Shown here one piece after another: positions 15,612 to 24,157 of a stretch of 34,611 nt of DNA. The position numbers were made by a program, and so were the translations under genes. Source of the stretch: Porticoccaceae bacterium (GTDB taxonomy: Bacteria; Pseudomonadota; Gammaproteobacteria; Pseudomonadales; Porticoccaceae). Below the pieces are notes generated by a model, which did not search any database, was not told the DNA's origin, and saw only the letters and a program-made list of their open reading frames with translations. The first letter of the stretch is position 1. Each line of letters opens with the position of its first letter. The stretch spans positions 1 to 34,611 of the forward strand of contig JALOAH010000050.1 of NCBI GenBank assembly GCA_023228865.1. The letters are read 5' to 3'.

Positions 15612-17945
15612 TTAAAAGTTATAACTAAAGGTTACGCCGTAGGTGGGGGGCATTCCGGCCTGCCTCGCAATGGTGTCAGATCCGGGAACCACATTGGTCC
15701 AGTAGTACTCATCGCTGACATTTTTTCCCCAGAGCATCAGCTCCCAGGTTTCGTTAGGCGAGCGAACCCCCGCATAGAGATCTAAAATGCCGTATTCATC
15801 GATGACGTAAGGCTGCGTAAAGCCTGGCGCCGCGCGATTTAACGCTGCTTCTGGTAGCGTCAATGACGAGCCGCCGAGAACTGCGTCTGACTCGCTTTGG
15901 AAGCTATAGGCAAAACCCATAAAAGGTGTAAAGTTGCTCAGCTGCCACTCATAATTGCCTGTGGCAGAAACCTGCCATCGCGGCGTAAAGGGCATTCTAT
16001 AGCCATTAAAATCGGCAGATTCACCGAAAGCATTAATGGGCTGCGACGGCGATTGGGTAATTTCGCTATCAATGTAGGTGGCGGCCAAACCCAGAGACAA
16101 ATCCTCGGTGGCCTGGAAATTAATGTCAAATTCCGCTCCGGTAATTTCTGATTCCGGAATATTTCTCAATACATCAAGGCGGCCAAACGTGGGGTCGGCA
16201 ATTTTTCCGCGGATCTGTTTGTCGTTGTACTCGTACACGAACACAGCGGCATTGACAGCCAGCCTGTTATCAAAGAAACGGGATTTAATCCCGGTCTCGT
16301 AAGCGAGTACAGATTCCTGGGTGACAGGTTCGTACTGGCGGAAGGTGGATGCGGCAATATTCGGGTAGCTGCCAGCTTTGTAGCCTTTAGAAATATTGAA
16401 ATATAAAAGAATTTCCTCGCTAAAATTAAAGTCGAGACCCGCTCGCCAAGAAAGATTGTCTTCTTTGAGAGTGTCGATAAATGGGTCGCCAGGAATAAAA
16501 TCATAATTCATGGAAAAACAGTCGCCGTCCACCAGGGGTGTCACCGGGCTGCCACTGAAAATAGTGCCCAGCGTTGTGAACAGTCCATTGATGCGACCGT
16601 CGCCCATATCATAACCGCAGATATTGGCAGAGGTTTCAGATTCTGTATATCTGGAGCCAAGCTTAAGAACCAAATCGGGGGTCAGGTTGTAATCCACGTT
16701 GCCAAAAACAGCCCAGTTTTTAACATCCACATCCAGCCGGTAAGCGCCTTTCTCAATAAAATTTGTCGCTGCGCTGCCGGTTGAATTATCTTCATAACGA
16801 AGGTGGGTGTCTTCAGCTACCTCTGTATCTTCGAAATTGGCGCCTAACACCCAGCGCATTTTTTCTGTATTGAGGTTTTCCAGGCGAAATTCCTGGGAAA
16901 ACGTGCTGATGTCGCCGTTACCTCGCGAATATTCCTGGGATCTGGCGGAGGTGCCATCAAATTCAGTGACCTGCTGTTGCTCAAAATCAATATAGGAGCT
17001 TAGCGACGTGAGCATGAGGTTGTCGGTGAGATCTGCTTCAACCCGAATAACTCCCTGCCAAAGCTCCCGGTTGAGGGATGGCGCGCGCAGCGGGTTCCAG
17101 TCAGAAACGCGGGCATCGTTATCGGGAAAGGTGGCATCCAAAATTGGTTGTTTGGCCGACGAAGGGGTTTGCGGAATTATCGCGGTCAACTGCATTTGCT
17201 GGGGGTCGGATTGATCTTTCCAGCCGTTGATATTTGTCGAGATTCTGACATTTTCCGTGGCGTCCCAATCGGTTAACCAGCGCACGGCCACCTGATCTTC
17301 GTCACCGTTTTCCTGGCCGGTGATCGGGCTGCGCTGCCAGTCATCCTGATAGCGAGCCTTTACGGCAATGCGACTTTTCAGGTTGTTCGAAATTGCGCCA
17401 CTGACAAAGCCTTCAAATTCGGTCAAATCAAATCTGCCATAGGTCAGGCTGGCGCTGCCGGATAATTCTTCTGTCGGTTTTGCGGCAATATAGTTAATGG
17501 CGCCGCCAGTGGAGTTCTGGCCAAACAAAATGCCCTGCGGCCCTTTAAGAACCTCGATTCTTTCAAGATCAAAAGCGGATAGTCCAGACAGCACCGGGAA
17601 AGTCAGCGGCGCTTCATCAATATAGACACTGACAGCAGGATAGACACCGAGAGTACTTTCATTAAAGCCGACGCCCCTCAGGGTATAAATGGGGGTATTC
17701 CCCGCGCTGGGTGCATAGGTTAGCCCAGGTGTTGCTGCGGCGATATCCGCCAGAGTGGAAATGCGGCGGTTTTTGAGCATCTCACTGGAAAAAACATCGA
17801 TAGTCAGGCCGACATCGTTTAGGCTCTGTTCCCGCTTGTTGGCCGTAACGATGATTTCCTCAATTCCGGCCAGCGATGCCTGTGGTGCTATGGCAGCTGT
17901 GCCTAGAACAATACTTATAGGTAACCATTTTTTATGTATCATCAT
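15612..17945 (-). CDS. TonB-dependent receptor
   Basis: This 777-residue outer-membrane receptor takes up a substrate using TonB energy. It has a signal peptide (cleavage near residue 26 after ASLA), a TonB-box-like EEIIVTA at about 29-35, a plug domain (about 35-160, with LRGVGFN, VSVYIDEAP and ERIEVLKGPQGILFGQNSTGG), then a beta-barrel ending in the aromatic strand TYGVTFSYNF. The plug signature is that of receptors common in marine proteobacteria and sphingomonads, whose substrates are often organic molecules rather than siderophores; the substrate here is unknown. AGGGG six bases before the ATG supports the start. It is divergent from an AraC-family gene and precedes an esterase. A paralogous C-terminus lies at the right window edge. 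Confidence 0.93.
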   Translation of the reverse strand: MMIHKKWLPISIVLGTAAIAPQASLAGIEEIIVTANKREQSLNDVGLTIDVFSSEMLKNRRISTLADIAAATPGLTYAPSAGNTPIYTLRGVGFNESTLGVYPAVSVYIDEAPLTFPVLSGLSAFDLERIEVLKGPQGILFGQNSTGGAINYIAAKPTEELSGSASLTYGRFDLTEFEGFVSGAISNNLKSRIAVKARYQDDWQRSPITGQENGDEDQVAVRWLTDWDATENVRISTNINGWKDQSDPQQMQLTAIIPQTPSSAKQPILDATFPDNDARVSDWNPLRAPSLNRELWQGVIRVEADLTDNLMLTSLSSYIDFEQQQVTEFDGTSARSQEYSRGNGDISTFSQEFRLENLNTEKMRWVLGANFEDTEVAEDTHLRYEDNSTGSAATNFIEKGAYRLDVDVKNWAVFGNVDYNLTPDLVLKLGSRYTESETSANICGYDMGDGRINGLFTTLGTIFSGSPVTPLVDGDCFSMNYDFIPGDPFIDTLKEDNLSWRAGLDFNFSEEILLYFNISKGYKAGSYPNIAASTFRQYEPVTQESVLAYETGIKSRFFDNRLAVNAAVFVYEYNDKQIRGKIADPTFGRLDVLRNIPESEITGAEFDINFQATEDLSLGLAATYIDSEITQSPSQPINAFGESADFNGYRMPFTPRWQVSATGNYEWQLSNFTPFMGFAYSFQSESDAVLGGSSLTLPEAALNRAAPGFTQPYVIDEYGILDLYAGVRSPNETWELMLWGKNVSDEYYWTNVVPGSDTIARQAGMPPTYGVTFSYNF

Positions 17946-18038
17946 CTTTCACCCCTTTCTCGATCGTTTTGATAGGTATTGTTATCGCTCAAGCCATTAT
18001 TGAGAGACTGCAGTGTCGGCTTGTTTTGAGCTATAAAA

Positions 18039-18089
18039 AGTATATGGTTAAGGGGAGGGCGAAATTTTCAAGTTTTGACCATAAAACTT
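18039..18089 (-). promoter_or_regulatory. Candidate activator-dependent promoter of the TonB-dependent receptor
   Basis: On the minus strand TATACT (18044-18039) is a plausible -10, but the -35 position 17 bases upstream is poor. Just upstream of it is a 7-bp inverted repeat, AAGTTTT (18070-18076) and AAAACTT (18083-18089), with a six-base spacer. A weak -35 beside a symmetrical site is what an activator-dependent promoter looks like; the divergent AraC-family protein is the obvious candidate. Confidence 0.4.
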
Positions 18090-18230
18090 TCACATTTTTT
18101 AACTGCCGAAAAGGCTATTGGTTGTGATCGGAACAGAATAGTAGTTTGATGCCGTTAATTTTTAACGTTCATCCTGTTTGTTGGTGTTGTAGATATTCAT
18201 GTTTAGGTGAACAAGAGTGTATTAAAAATC

Positions 18231-19124
18231 ATGTTAATTGATCAGCATCTAAAAATAATGACAAAAGCCCATGGCTGCCCTCCAGTCGTCAGTGTTTGTG
18301 GTGAGGGCGCTGGGCGCTGTGCCGCTTATCGCTGGTATACCCAAAAAACGGATTTAATGCTGCCACAATTGCCTCTGCCTATGATTACCATGAGATTTGA
18401 TGGCCACAAAAAAATTTGGGCGCTCTCCCAGGACTTTCAATTGTCGGAGAAATTTTCTCTTCCAGGGCAGGTTTCGATTATCCCTTCTGGTACGCCGACA
18501 AATTGGAAACTGGTCAGTCAGTTTGATGTTGTTGGCCTGGTTTTTGAAAATGAAAAGGTGAGGGAAAAACTAGAAATTCTCAGCTCTAAAATTAAGGTTG
18601 AATCTTTTAGCGGTTATTGTGCCCAGTCATTTTACGAGCCTTTTGTGCTCAATGTGACAAAACAGCTGGTGAGAATGGATCAGTGTGAAAAAGGGTTGTC
18701 GCAACAATTTGTCAACATGCTGTTTGCATCTCTTGAGATGTATATAACTGACTTGCTGGAAATTGAAGAAACCGGCTACTGTTCTGAATCCGGCGCCGAC
18801 AGGCAAGTCAACTACGCAGTGACGAAATTGACGCTGCGGCTAAATGAAAAAATCACCATAAAGGATATTGCCGATGAACTTGGTATTTCACACTCTTATC
18901 TAAGCCGTGTCTTTAAGCAAAAAGTAGGCTTGCCTCCCCACGAATTTCTTTTATATAAACGTCTTGAAAGAGCAAAAATGCTGTTGCTGAACACCCAGCT
19001 CAGTATTGAGCGTATCGCGGAAGAGGTTGGCTTTCACAGTCACAGCCATCTTACCCGTTATTTTTCTAGCTACATGGGAGTGCCACCGTTAAAATATCGT
19101 AAACATATGCTTGGTGGCGGCTGA
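18231..19124 (+). CDS. AraC-family transcriptional regulator
   Basis: The C-terminal hundred residues form the double helix-turn-helix of the AraC/XylS family: first HTH KDIADELGISHSYLSRVFKQ, second HTH IERIAEEVGFHSHSHLTRYF, then the VPPLKYRK end. The N-terminal two-thirds is an effector-binding region I cannot assign to a ligand; it contains a Cys-rich stretch near its start. From the ATG at 18231 it has 297 residues; an in-frame GTG at 18207 would add eight, and neither has a good ribosome-binding site. It is divergent from the TonB-dependent receptor by 285 bases and probably activates that receptor and the downstream esterase in response to the imported compound or a product. Confidence 0.88.
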   Translation: MLIDQHLKIMTKAHGCPPVVSVCGEGAGRCAAYRWYTQKTDLMLPQLPLPMITMRFDGHKKIWALSQDFQLSEKFSLPGQVSIIPSGTPTNWKLVSQFDVVGLVFENEKVREKLEILSSKIKVESFSGYCAQSFYEPFVLNVTKQLVRMDQCEKGLSQQFVNMLFASLEMYITDLLEIEETGYCSESGADRQVNYAVTKLTLRLNEKITIKDIADELGISHSYLSRVFKQKVGLPPHEFLLYKRLERAKMLLLNTQLSIERIAEEVGFHSHSHLTRYFSSYMGVPPLKYRKHMLGGG

Positions 19125-19189
19125 GCTACTTTGGGGTAATGTAGAGAAATTTTTCCGAGTTTTTTCGGTTGTTGCTGCCGTCTTGATAA

Positions 19190-21283
19190 TTATTGATCCT
19201 GTTCCATTTCCACGTTGACGTTGTCATTCAAAAGTGTGCTCATGGTTGCTGATGGCGCTGGCTTGCCATAGAGAAAACCCTGAATGGCATCGCAGCCGTG
19301 GGCTTTGACAAATCGGTAATGAGCCATGGTTTCAATACCTTCGGCGACTACTTTCAGACCGAGGTTGTGTGCCATGGAGATAATAGTGCGCACCAGGATT
19401 TCATCATCGGGATCAATACCCACATCCTGAATAAAAAAGCGGTCGATTTTCAGGGTTTGCAGCGGCAGTTGCTTGAGGCGGCTGAGGGATGAATAGGCCT
19501 TGCCAAAGTCGTCGATGGAAAACTCCAGCCCCAACTTGCTCAAAGCCTGGAACATGGGGAGAACGTCAGTGGTGTCGGGGCCAAACAGGTTTTCGGTAAT
19601 TTCCAGTTCGAGCTGGGAGCCGGGAAAACCGGTTCTCAGCAAAATGGCACTGATTACCTGGGGTAGATCCTTGCGAATAAAATGGGTGGCGGAAAAATTT
19701 ACCGACAGTGAGATGGGCGGGGGATTGCCATCAAACCAGCTGAGCATGTCGCAGCAGGCGGTCTCCAGCACCCATTCGTCGATTCGCGCCGCCAGGCCGC
19801 ACTCTTCTGCCAGAGGAATAAATTCTGAGGGTGAAATTTCGCCTTCATCTCGATCAAACCAGCGAATCAAGGCTTCAACGCCAATGATAGCGAGGGAGTT
19901 GGTATCTCGCCGCGGCTGATAGTAAACACAAAAGCGCTTTTCATCGATGGCGAGACGCAGCTTATTTTCAAGCTCGAGGCGGCGCACGGCGCGGTTATTC
20001 ATTTCGGCGGCGAAAAAAGTGAACTGATTCTTGCCCTGATCCTTGGATCTGTACATGGCGGTGTCGGCATTTTTGATGATGGTTTCGGCGCTGTCGCCAT
20101 CGTCGGGATAAAGGCTGATACCTATACTGGTGGAAATATGGAGACTGTAGCCGTCGATACTAAAAGGTTGGTTGATTTTTTGAATTAATTTTTGCGCGAT
20201 ATCGGCGGTGTCGTTGGCATTTTTTTGATGTTGAAGAAGAATGGCAAATTCGTCACCGCCGAGCCTGGCCAGGGTGTCGCTGCTGCGCACGCATTCGCTA
20301 AAACGGTGTGCCACCTGAATCAGTAGTTTGTCGCCGATGACGTGGCCAAGGGTGTCGTTGATGACCTTGAAGCGATCGAGGTCGAGAAAAAGCACCGCAA
20401 GGCTGCCGCCGTAGCGTTCCGACTGATGGATGGCGAGGCGCAAATGGTCGTCAAAGGTAATGCGGTTTGCCAGGCCGGTAAGGGTGTCGTGGTAGGCCTG
20501 GTGTTCGAGCTGGCGGGTCAGTTCGGTGAGCTCCCAGGTGCGTTCGTCGACCTTAACTTCGAGCTCTTCCCGCGAATGCTGCAATTTGCGGTCGCGCAAT
20601 TGGATCTGCATGAGCATTTCATTGAAATCGTCCACCAGGCCGCCAATTTCGTCCTTGGAAAGTTTCTCTGCGCGCAGGCTGTAGTCTTCACTTTCGGTAA
20701 TGCGCTGGGCGGTATGAGCCAGCTTTAAAATCGGTTCTGTCACCACCCGCTGCAAACGCCGCGATAAAAAATAGACCACCATCAAGGAAAGCAGAAACAT
20801 ACCGAGCACGGTCACGCCGAGCATAAACTGGCGGTAGTTCCAGTAACTGAGTTCGGATACCAGGAGAATGGTGCCCAGGGCTTTGTTGTCGAAGGTGATG
20901 GGTACAGAGACGAACAAATCACCGCCAATATCGCCGTATTTTTCGTAGGGAAGCACCATGGGAATGGGGCGGTCGTTGCGCTGATATTGGGCAAAGGGCT
21001 GGCCGTCGTTGGTGAAAATAACCGCGGCAATGACGTTGGTTTCGTTTCCAAGGCTGGAAAGGGTGCTCGCTGCTGCGGCGGCGTCGCCAAAGGTGAGGGC
21101 AGCAACCGAATTGCTGCCGATAATGCCTGCCTGAGCGCGCAGCTGGTTGTACATGGTATTGCGCAGCGACATCCAGTCGATAATGGCGAAACCCACCACA
21201 GAAAAAGTCAGCGCGATACTGCTGGTGAGCAGCAGCACCGACATGATGGTTTTGCGAATAGAGCGTCTGCCAAGGAAGTACAT
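19190..21283 (-). CDS. CHASE8-HAMP-GGDEF-EAL protein (YfiN-like)
   Basis: The 697-residue inner-membrane protein has two membrane segments (about 14-35 and 153-173) flanking a periplasmic CHASE8-type domain of the YfiN/TpbB kind (NSVAALTFGDAAAA), a HAMP linker (about 173-228), a coiled coil (about 228-262), GGDEF (motif at 342-346), and EAL (motif at 470-472). The cyclase has an RxxD inhibitory site (RSSD) five residues before GGDEF. The phosphodiesterase keeps the EAL, EITEN, DDFG, LKIDRF and VAEGIE blocks, but loop 6 reads DDFGKAYSS instead of the usual DDFGTGYSS. It starts two bases after the YfiR-like stop, with GGAG inside that gene. It probably makes or breaks c-di-GMP under control of the periplasmic YfiR-like protein. 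Confidence 0.92.
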   Translation of the reverse strand: MYFLGRRSIRKTIMSVLLLTSSIALTFSVVGFAIIDWMSLRNTMYNQLRAQAGIIGSNSVAALTFGDAAAAASTLSSLGNETNVIAAVIFTNDGQPFAQYQRNDRPIPMVLPYEKYGDIGGDLFVSVPITFDNKALGTILLVSELSYWNYRQFMLGVTVLGMFLLSLMVVYFLSRRLQRVVTEPILKLAHTAQRITESEDYSLRAEKLSKDEIGGLVDDFNEMLMQIQLRDRKLQHSREELEVKVDERTWELTELTRQLEHQAYHDTLTGLANRITFDDHLRLAIHQSERYGGSLAVLFLDLDRFKVINDTLGHVIGDKLLIQVAHRFSECVRSSDTLARLGGDEFAILLQHQKNANDTADIAQKLIQKINQPFSIDGYSLHISTSIGISLYPDDGDSAETIIKNADTAMYRSKDQGKNQFTFFAAEMNNRAVRRLELENKLRLAIDEKRFCVYYQPRRDTNSLAIIGVEALIRWFDRDEGEISPSEFIPLAEECGLAARIDEWVLETACCDMLSWFDGNPPPISLSVNFSATHFIRKDLPQVISAILLRTGFPGSQLELEITENLFGPDTTDVLPMFQALSKLGLEFSIDDFGKAYSSLSRLKQLPLQTLKIDRFFIQDVGIDPDDEILVRTIISMAHNLGLKVVAEGIETMAHYRFVKAHGCDAIQGFLYGKPAPSATMSTLLNDNVNVEMEQDQ

Positions 21284-21285
21284 GG

Positions 21286-21891
21286 TCAGTTATCTCCTTT
21301 GACCAGGGTGGCCAGCTTGAGGAGTTCTGAACTCATCTTCAGCCCTGCGCCATGAACTTCGTCAAGGTTGATTTCAAAGCCGATTTTGCTGCCCTTGCGC
21401 ACCAGCGCTACCATAATTCCCGAATAGGCCTTGCCGCCCTGGGTGCTGGTGGTCAAATCCAGAATGGTGAGAATAGGCTGGTGTCGCCACAGGGGAAGAA
21501 AGTTCGCCCGGAAATGGTCAATTTCCCCACCGGGAACCACCAGTACACTGCAGTCCTCGGGGCTGTTGAGCCGGTCGATATGGGTGACATCAACAGGGCG
21601 CCCGGCGATCATCTGTTGTAACGCTTTGGGTTGCTGATCGGCTTCAGCGCTGCGATACATGCAGAGCCGAAGCGGGCTGTTGCCAGCGGCGGCATTTTGT
21701 TGCGGCCAGTGCGCAAAGCGGGCGATGTTGACCACAAAAGCGTTTTTGATGTTATCGATTTGGCTACTGGTGGCGCCCTGGCCTGTATCTCCAGCGGCGC
21801 GGTCGAGGCTAAAAGCGCTGATTAGAAGCAGTAGCCCATGGGAAAAGCTGCGCCAGAAACAGCGTGGTGCGCGGCGTGCAAAGGCTGACAT
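21286..21891 (-). CDS. YfiR/DUF4154-family periplasmic protein
   Basis: YfiR proteins sit in the periplasm and repress a YfiN-type diguanylate cyclase by binding its periplasmic domain. The 201-residue product has a signal peptide (RRAPRCFWRSF, then a hydrophobic run LLLLISAF) and the DUF4154 blocks: NAFVVNIARFAHWP, LRLCMYRSA, CSVLVVPGGE, ILTILDLT and the end-piece GSKIGFEINLDEVHGAGLKMSSELLKLA. I choose the ATG at 21891 because it shares its A with the upstream stop in TGATG, the typical sign of translational coupling; a start at 21909 would overlap by 19 bases. Two Cys occur in the mature part (CMY, DCS), which could form a redox-sensing disulfide as in P. aeruginosa YfiR. It lies between a TonB-dependent receptor and its likely target enzyme. 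Confidence 0.9.
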   Translation of the reverse strand: MSAFARRAPRCFWRSFSHGLLLLISAFSLDRAAGDTGQGATSSQIDNIKNAFVVNIARFAHWPQQNAAAGNSPLRLCMYRSAEADQQPKALQQMIAGRPVDVTHIDRLNSPEDCSVLVVPGGEIDHFRANFLPLWRHQPILTILDLTTSTQGGKAYSGIMVALVRKGSKIGFEINLDEVHGAGLKMSSELLKLATLVKGDN

Positions 21892-23885
21892 CAGTGACCG
21901 TAGCTCCACACCAGGCGTAACCAGATTTCCCGCACCCCTCTTTCGGTGTTGTGCTGGCTGCCAAAATCGGCAGCAGGGTCAAAAACTCGAGTGTTGAAAA
22001 CGTTGTCGATACCCGCCGCGTAGCTGAAGTTGCGGTTGAATTCCCCCGCTAAAAAGACATTGGCAATAATAAACGCCTCGGCTTGATCGTCGCGAAACTG
22101 ATTGGTGTCGTGGCGATTGTTGTTGTAGATCAGCGACAAACCCAGGCTGTCGCTGGTGTTGATGCTGTAATCCACATTAATGCTGCTAGTCCAGTCGGCC
22201 AGATAGGGCGTGGGTTGTGAAGTCGAACCTTCAATATCAAGGAAGGACGCGCCGAGGCGAAGGTTCAGTTTTTCCGCCAGCCTCAGGTTGAGCACCGATT
22301 CAACACCACGCAAATACCAGCTGCCGTCGATGTTGGTAAAGTATTCGTCAATCCCGTCCGGTGTCGGCATTTCCTGAATAAAACCGGTTACTTTATTGCG
22401 AAACAGGCCGATGCTGAGATTGGCGTCCTCCCATTGATAGAGATAGCCCAGCTCCAGGGATTTGATTTCTTCGGGTTCGGGGGTGGGTGGAGAGAAGTCT
22501 GTACCCTCCAGAACCTTGAGGTATTCTCGAAATCCCGGTGTGCGCATGGCGGTACCGTAGAGAACTTTCCATGTTTGGTTGCTCGTGGGGGTGTAGACCA
22601 GGGCGCTGCGATAATTGAGGTGCTGGCCAAACTGGTCAAAATCGTCGTATCTGGCTCCCAGGGTCAACTCAACGCTGGGGGTTAGGGTCCACACATCCTG
22701 AACAAAAAGCGCGTAGTCATTGTTGCGAATGTTGGCGTCTCGCAGTAGAGAACCCTGCTCTGGAGTTTCAAAAAAACCGTTGCGGAAAGAGAAGAGGCGG
22801 CGGTATGCCATGTCTTCCGCCTCTTCGTATTGCCAGCTGCTTCCCAGGGCGACGACATGGTTGGCGAATTGGCGAAGCCCGGTCACTGTGCCGCCGGCGA
22901 TGGTGGCATGCTGGTTTTCGCTGTAGGCAAGAGCGCGGCTTTGCCGCTCTATTTCATATTCGTGGGTTTTGTCGCTGGTGTAAAAAAGGCGGGCTTCGAT
23001 ACGGCCAGTGGCGATGGTTCCCGCCTCGTAGGAAGCGGACGTGGTTAGCATGCGCTCTTCGATAAAGGCGTCCTGGGTGTCGGGAATAAACAGAAAGGGG
23101 GTGTTGTTTTCACTGTAATTGAGCGCCAGCGTTAGCCCAGCCAGGGGGCGGGCTTTGACAAACAGGCTGGTGTAGTCTTCATCCAGAGGTTGCGGGGCGG
23201 CACCGCCGATAAAGCTTCTGCGCTCGCCGTCAAAGGGCGCATCCTGTGACAGGGTGCTGCCAAACAGTTGCAACGTTCTGCTGTTATAGGTGGCCGTGGC
23301 CTTACTGCGCTGGTGGTTGCCCGCTTCAACACTGGCTTCAAACTGCGGGGTGTCGGAAAAATTGCGCGTGGTTACCGAAATAATGCCGCCAAAGGCGTTG
23401 GCGCCATAGAGGCTGGAAGCGGGGCCGAGAATAATTTCCACTCTGGCAATGTTTTCAAGGGGCAGGTTGTCGCCCAAGGCAAAATGGCTGTAGTACAAAT
23501 GCTGCATTCGCACGCCGTCAACGATGAGCAGAAGCTTGTCGTTATAGCGGCTGAGAAGCCCGCGAGCCCAGGCGGTCTGGTGGCGCTTGCGGTATTGATT
23601 CAGCTGTATGCCCGGAATAAATTGCAGCAAGTCTTCGAGACGGCGGGCGCCAAAACGGCGAAAATCCCTGGACGAAAAACTGTAGACGGTGCCCGGCGCT
23701 TTCGACTCCTGGGTTGGCAGCAGGGACGCGGAGGTGAACACTTCCAGCGCCAGCAGATCTTTGAGGGACATGGACGAAAAATCTTCGGCCTCGGCGACGG
23801 CTGTATTTGACCAGCTATTGACGGGCAATAGATAAAACACCGCCAAAATGGTTATTAACCTAGAGTAGGGCAATGATGGGGGCAC
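21891..23885 (-). CDS. TonB-dependent receptor (BtuB/colicin I receptor-like) in a YfiR operon
   Basis: This 664-residue outer-membrane protein has a signal peptide (SRLITILAVFYLLPV), an N-terminal MSLKDLLALEVFTSAS segment, a plug domain with RRLEDLLQFIPGIQL, LLLIVDGVRMQ and VEIILGPASSLYGANAFGGIISVTT, and a barrel ending WLRLVWSYGH. The N-terminal DLL-x-LEV motif marks a receptor class often linked to vitamin, iron or signalling roles. I choose GTG 23885 since AGAGGG lies eight bases upstream; the frame is open to TTG 23927. Its stop overlaps the YfiR-like ATG, so the receptor and the c-di-GMP regulator are made together. It may sense or import a compound that frees the YfiN-like enzyme, taking the place of YfiB. 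The final residue is His, not the usual Phe or Trp. Confidence 0.9.
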   Translation of the reverse strand: MPPSLPYSRLITILAVFYLLPVNSWSNTAVAEAEDFSSMSLKDLLALEVFTSASLLPTQESKAPGTVYSFSSRDFRRFGARRLEDLLQFIPGIQLNQYRKRHQTAWARGLLSRYNDKLLLIVDGVRMQHLYYSHFALGDNLPLENIARVEIILGPASSLYGANAFGGIISVTTRNFSDTPQFEASVEAGNHQRSKATATYNSRTLQLFGSTLSQDAPFDGERRSFIGGAAPQPLDEDYTSLFVKARPLAGLTLALNYSENNTPFLFIPDTQDAFIEERMLTTSASYEAGTIATGRIEARLFYTSDKTHEYEIERQSRALAYSENQHATIAGGTVTGLRQFANHVVALGSSWQYEEAEDMAYRRLFSFRNGFFETPEQGSLLRDANIRNNDYALFVQDVWTLTPSVELTLGARYDDFDQFGQHLNYRSALVYTPTSNQTWKVLYGTAMRTPGFREYLKVLEGTDFSPPTPEPEEIKSLELGYLYQWEDANLSIGLFRNKVTGFIQEMPTPDGIDEYFTNIDGSWYLRGVESVLNLRLAEKLNLRLGASFLDIEGSTSQPTPYLADWTSSINVDYSINTSDSLGLSLIYNNNRHDTNQFRDDQAEAFIIANVFLAGEFNRNFSYAAGIDNVFNTRVFDPAADFGSQHNTERGVREIWLRLVWSYGH

Positions 23886-24030
23886 TTGGGTTACCCTCTC
23901 CAATTCAGAGTGTTGTGGTGTGGTCAAAATTGCGGCAGAGGTTAGGGCAATGGCCTTGCTATTTCAAGGATATTGCCCTGGTTGGTCGAAATGGGTGACG
24001 AACAGGATTTATCCTCCACGTTAACCGCAA

Positions 24031-24045
24031 TGCCCGCTGCGGGCA
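24031..24045. repeat. GC-rich palindrome between the receptor operon and parC
   Basis: TGCCCGC (24031-24037) and GCGGGCA (24039-24045) form a near-perfect palindrome with a single central base in the 272-base divergent region. Lacking a T run, it is more likely a protein-binding site than a terminator. The target is unknown. Confidence 0.35.
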
Positions 24046-24083
24046 CTCCGCGTCATTGCCTTGAAAGCGAACTTCATGCCATC

Positions 24084-24111
24084 CTGAAACCCTGGTGAAT
24101 TGAGGTATGAT
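24084..24111 (+). promoter_or_regulatory. Candidate parC promoter
   Basis: TATGAT (24106-24111) is a good -10 match and CTGAAA (24084-24089) a weak -35 with a 16-base spacer. It lies about 46 bases before the parC ATG. Pattern-based only. Confidence 0.35.
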
Positions 24112-24157
24112 TGACTGTCGACAGACTCCCAACAGATTTACAGCCTAAGAGAGATTA

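Noticed and set aside
19125..19189. Terminator between the convergent AraC and GGDEF-EAL genes
   Set aside because: The only pairing is a four-base CCGA/TCGG stem, too weak to call.
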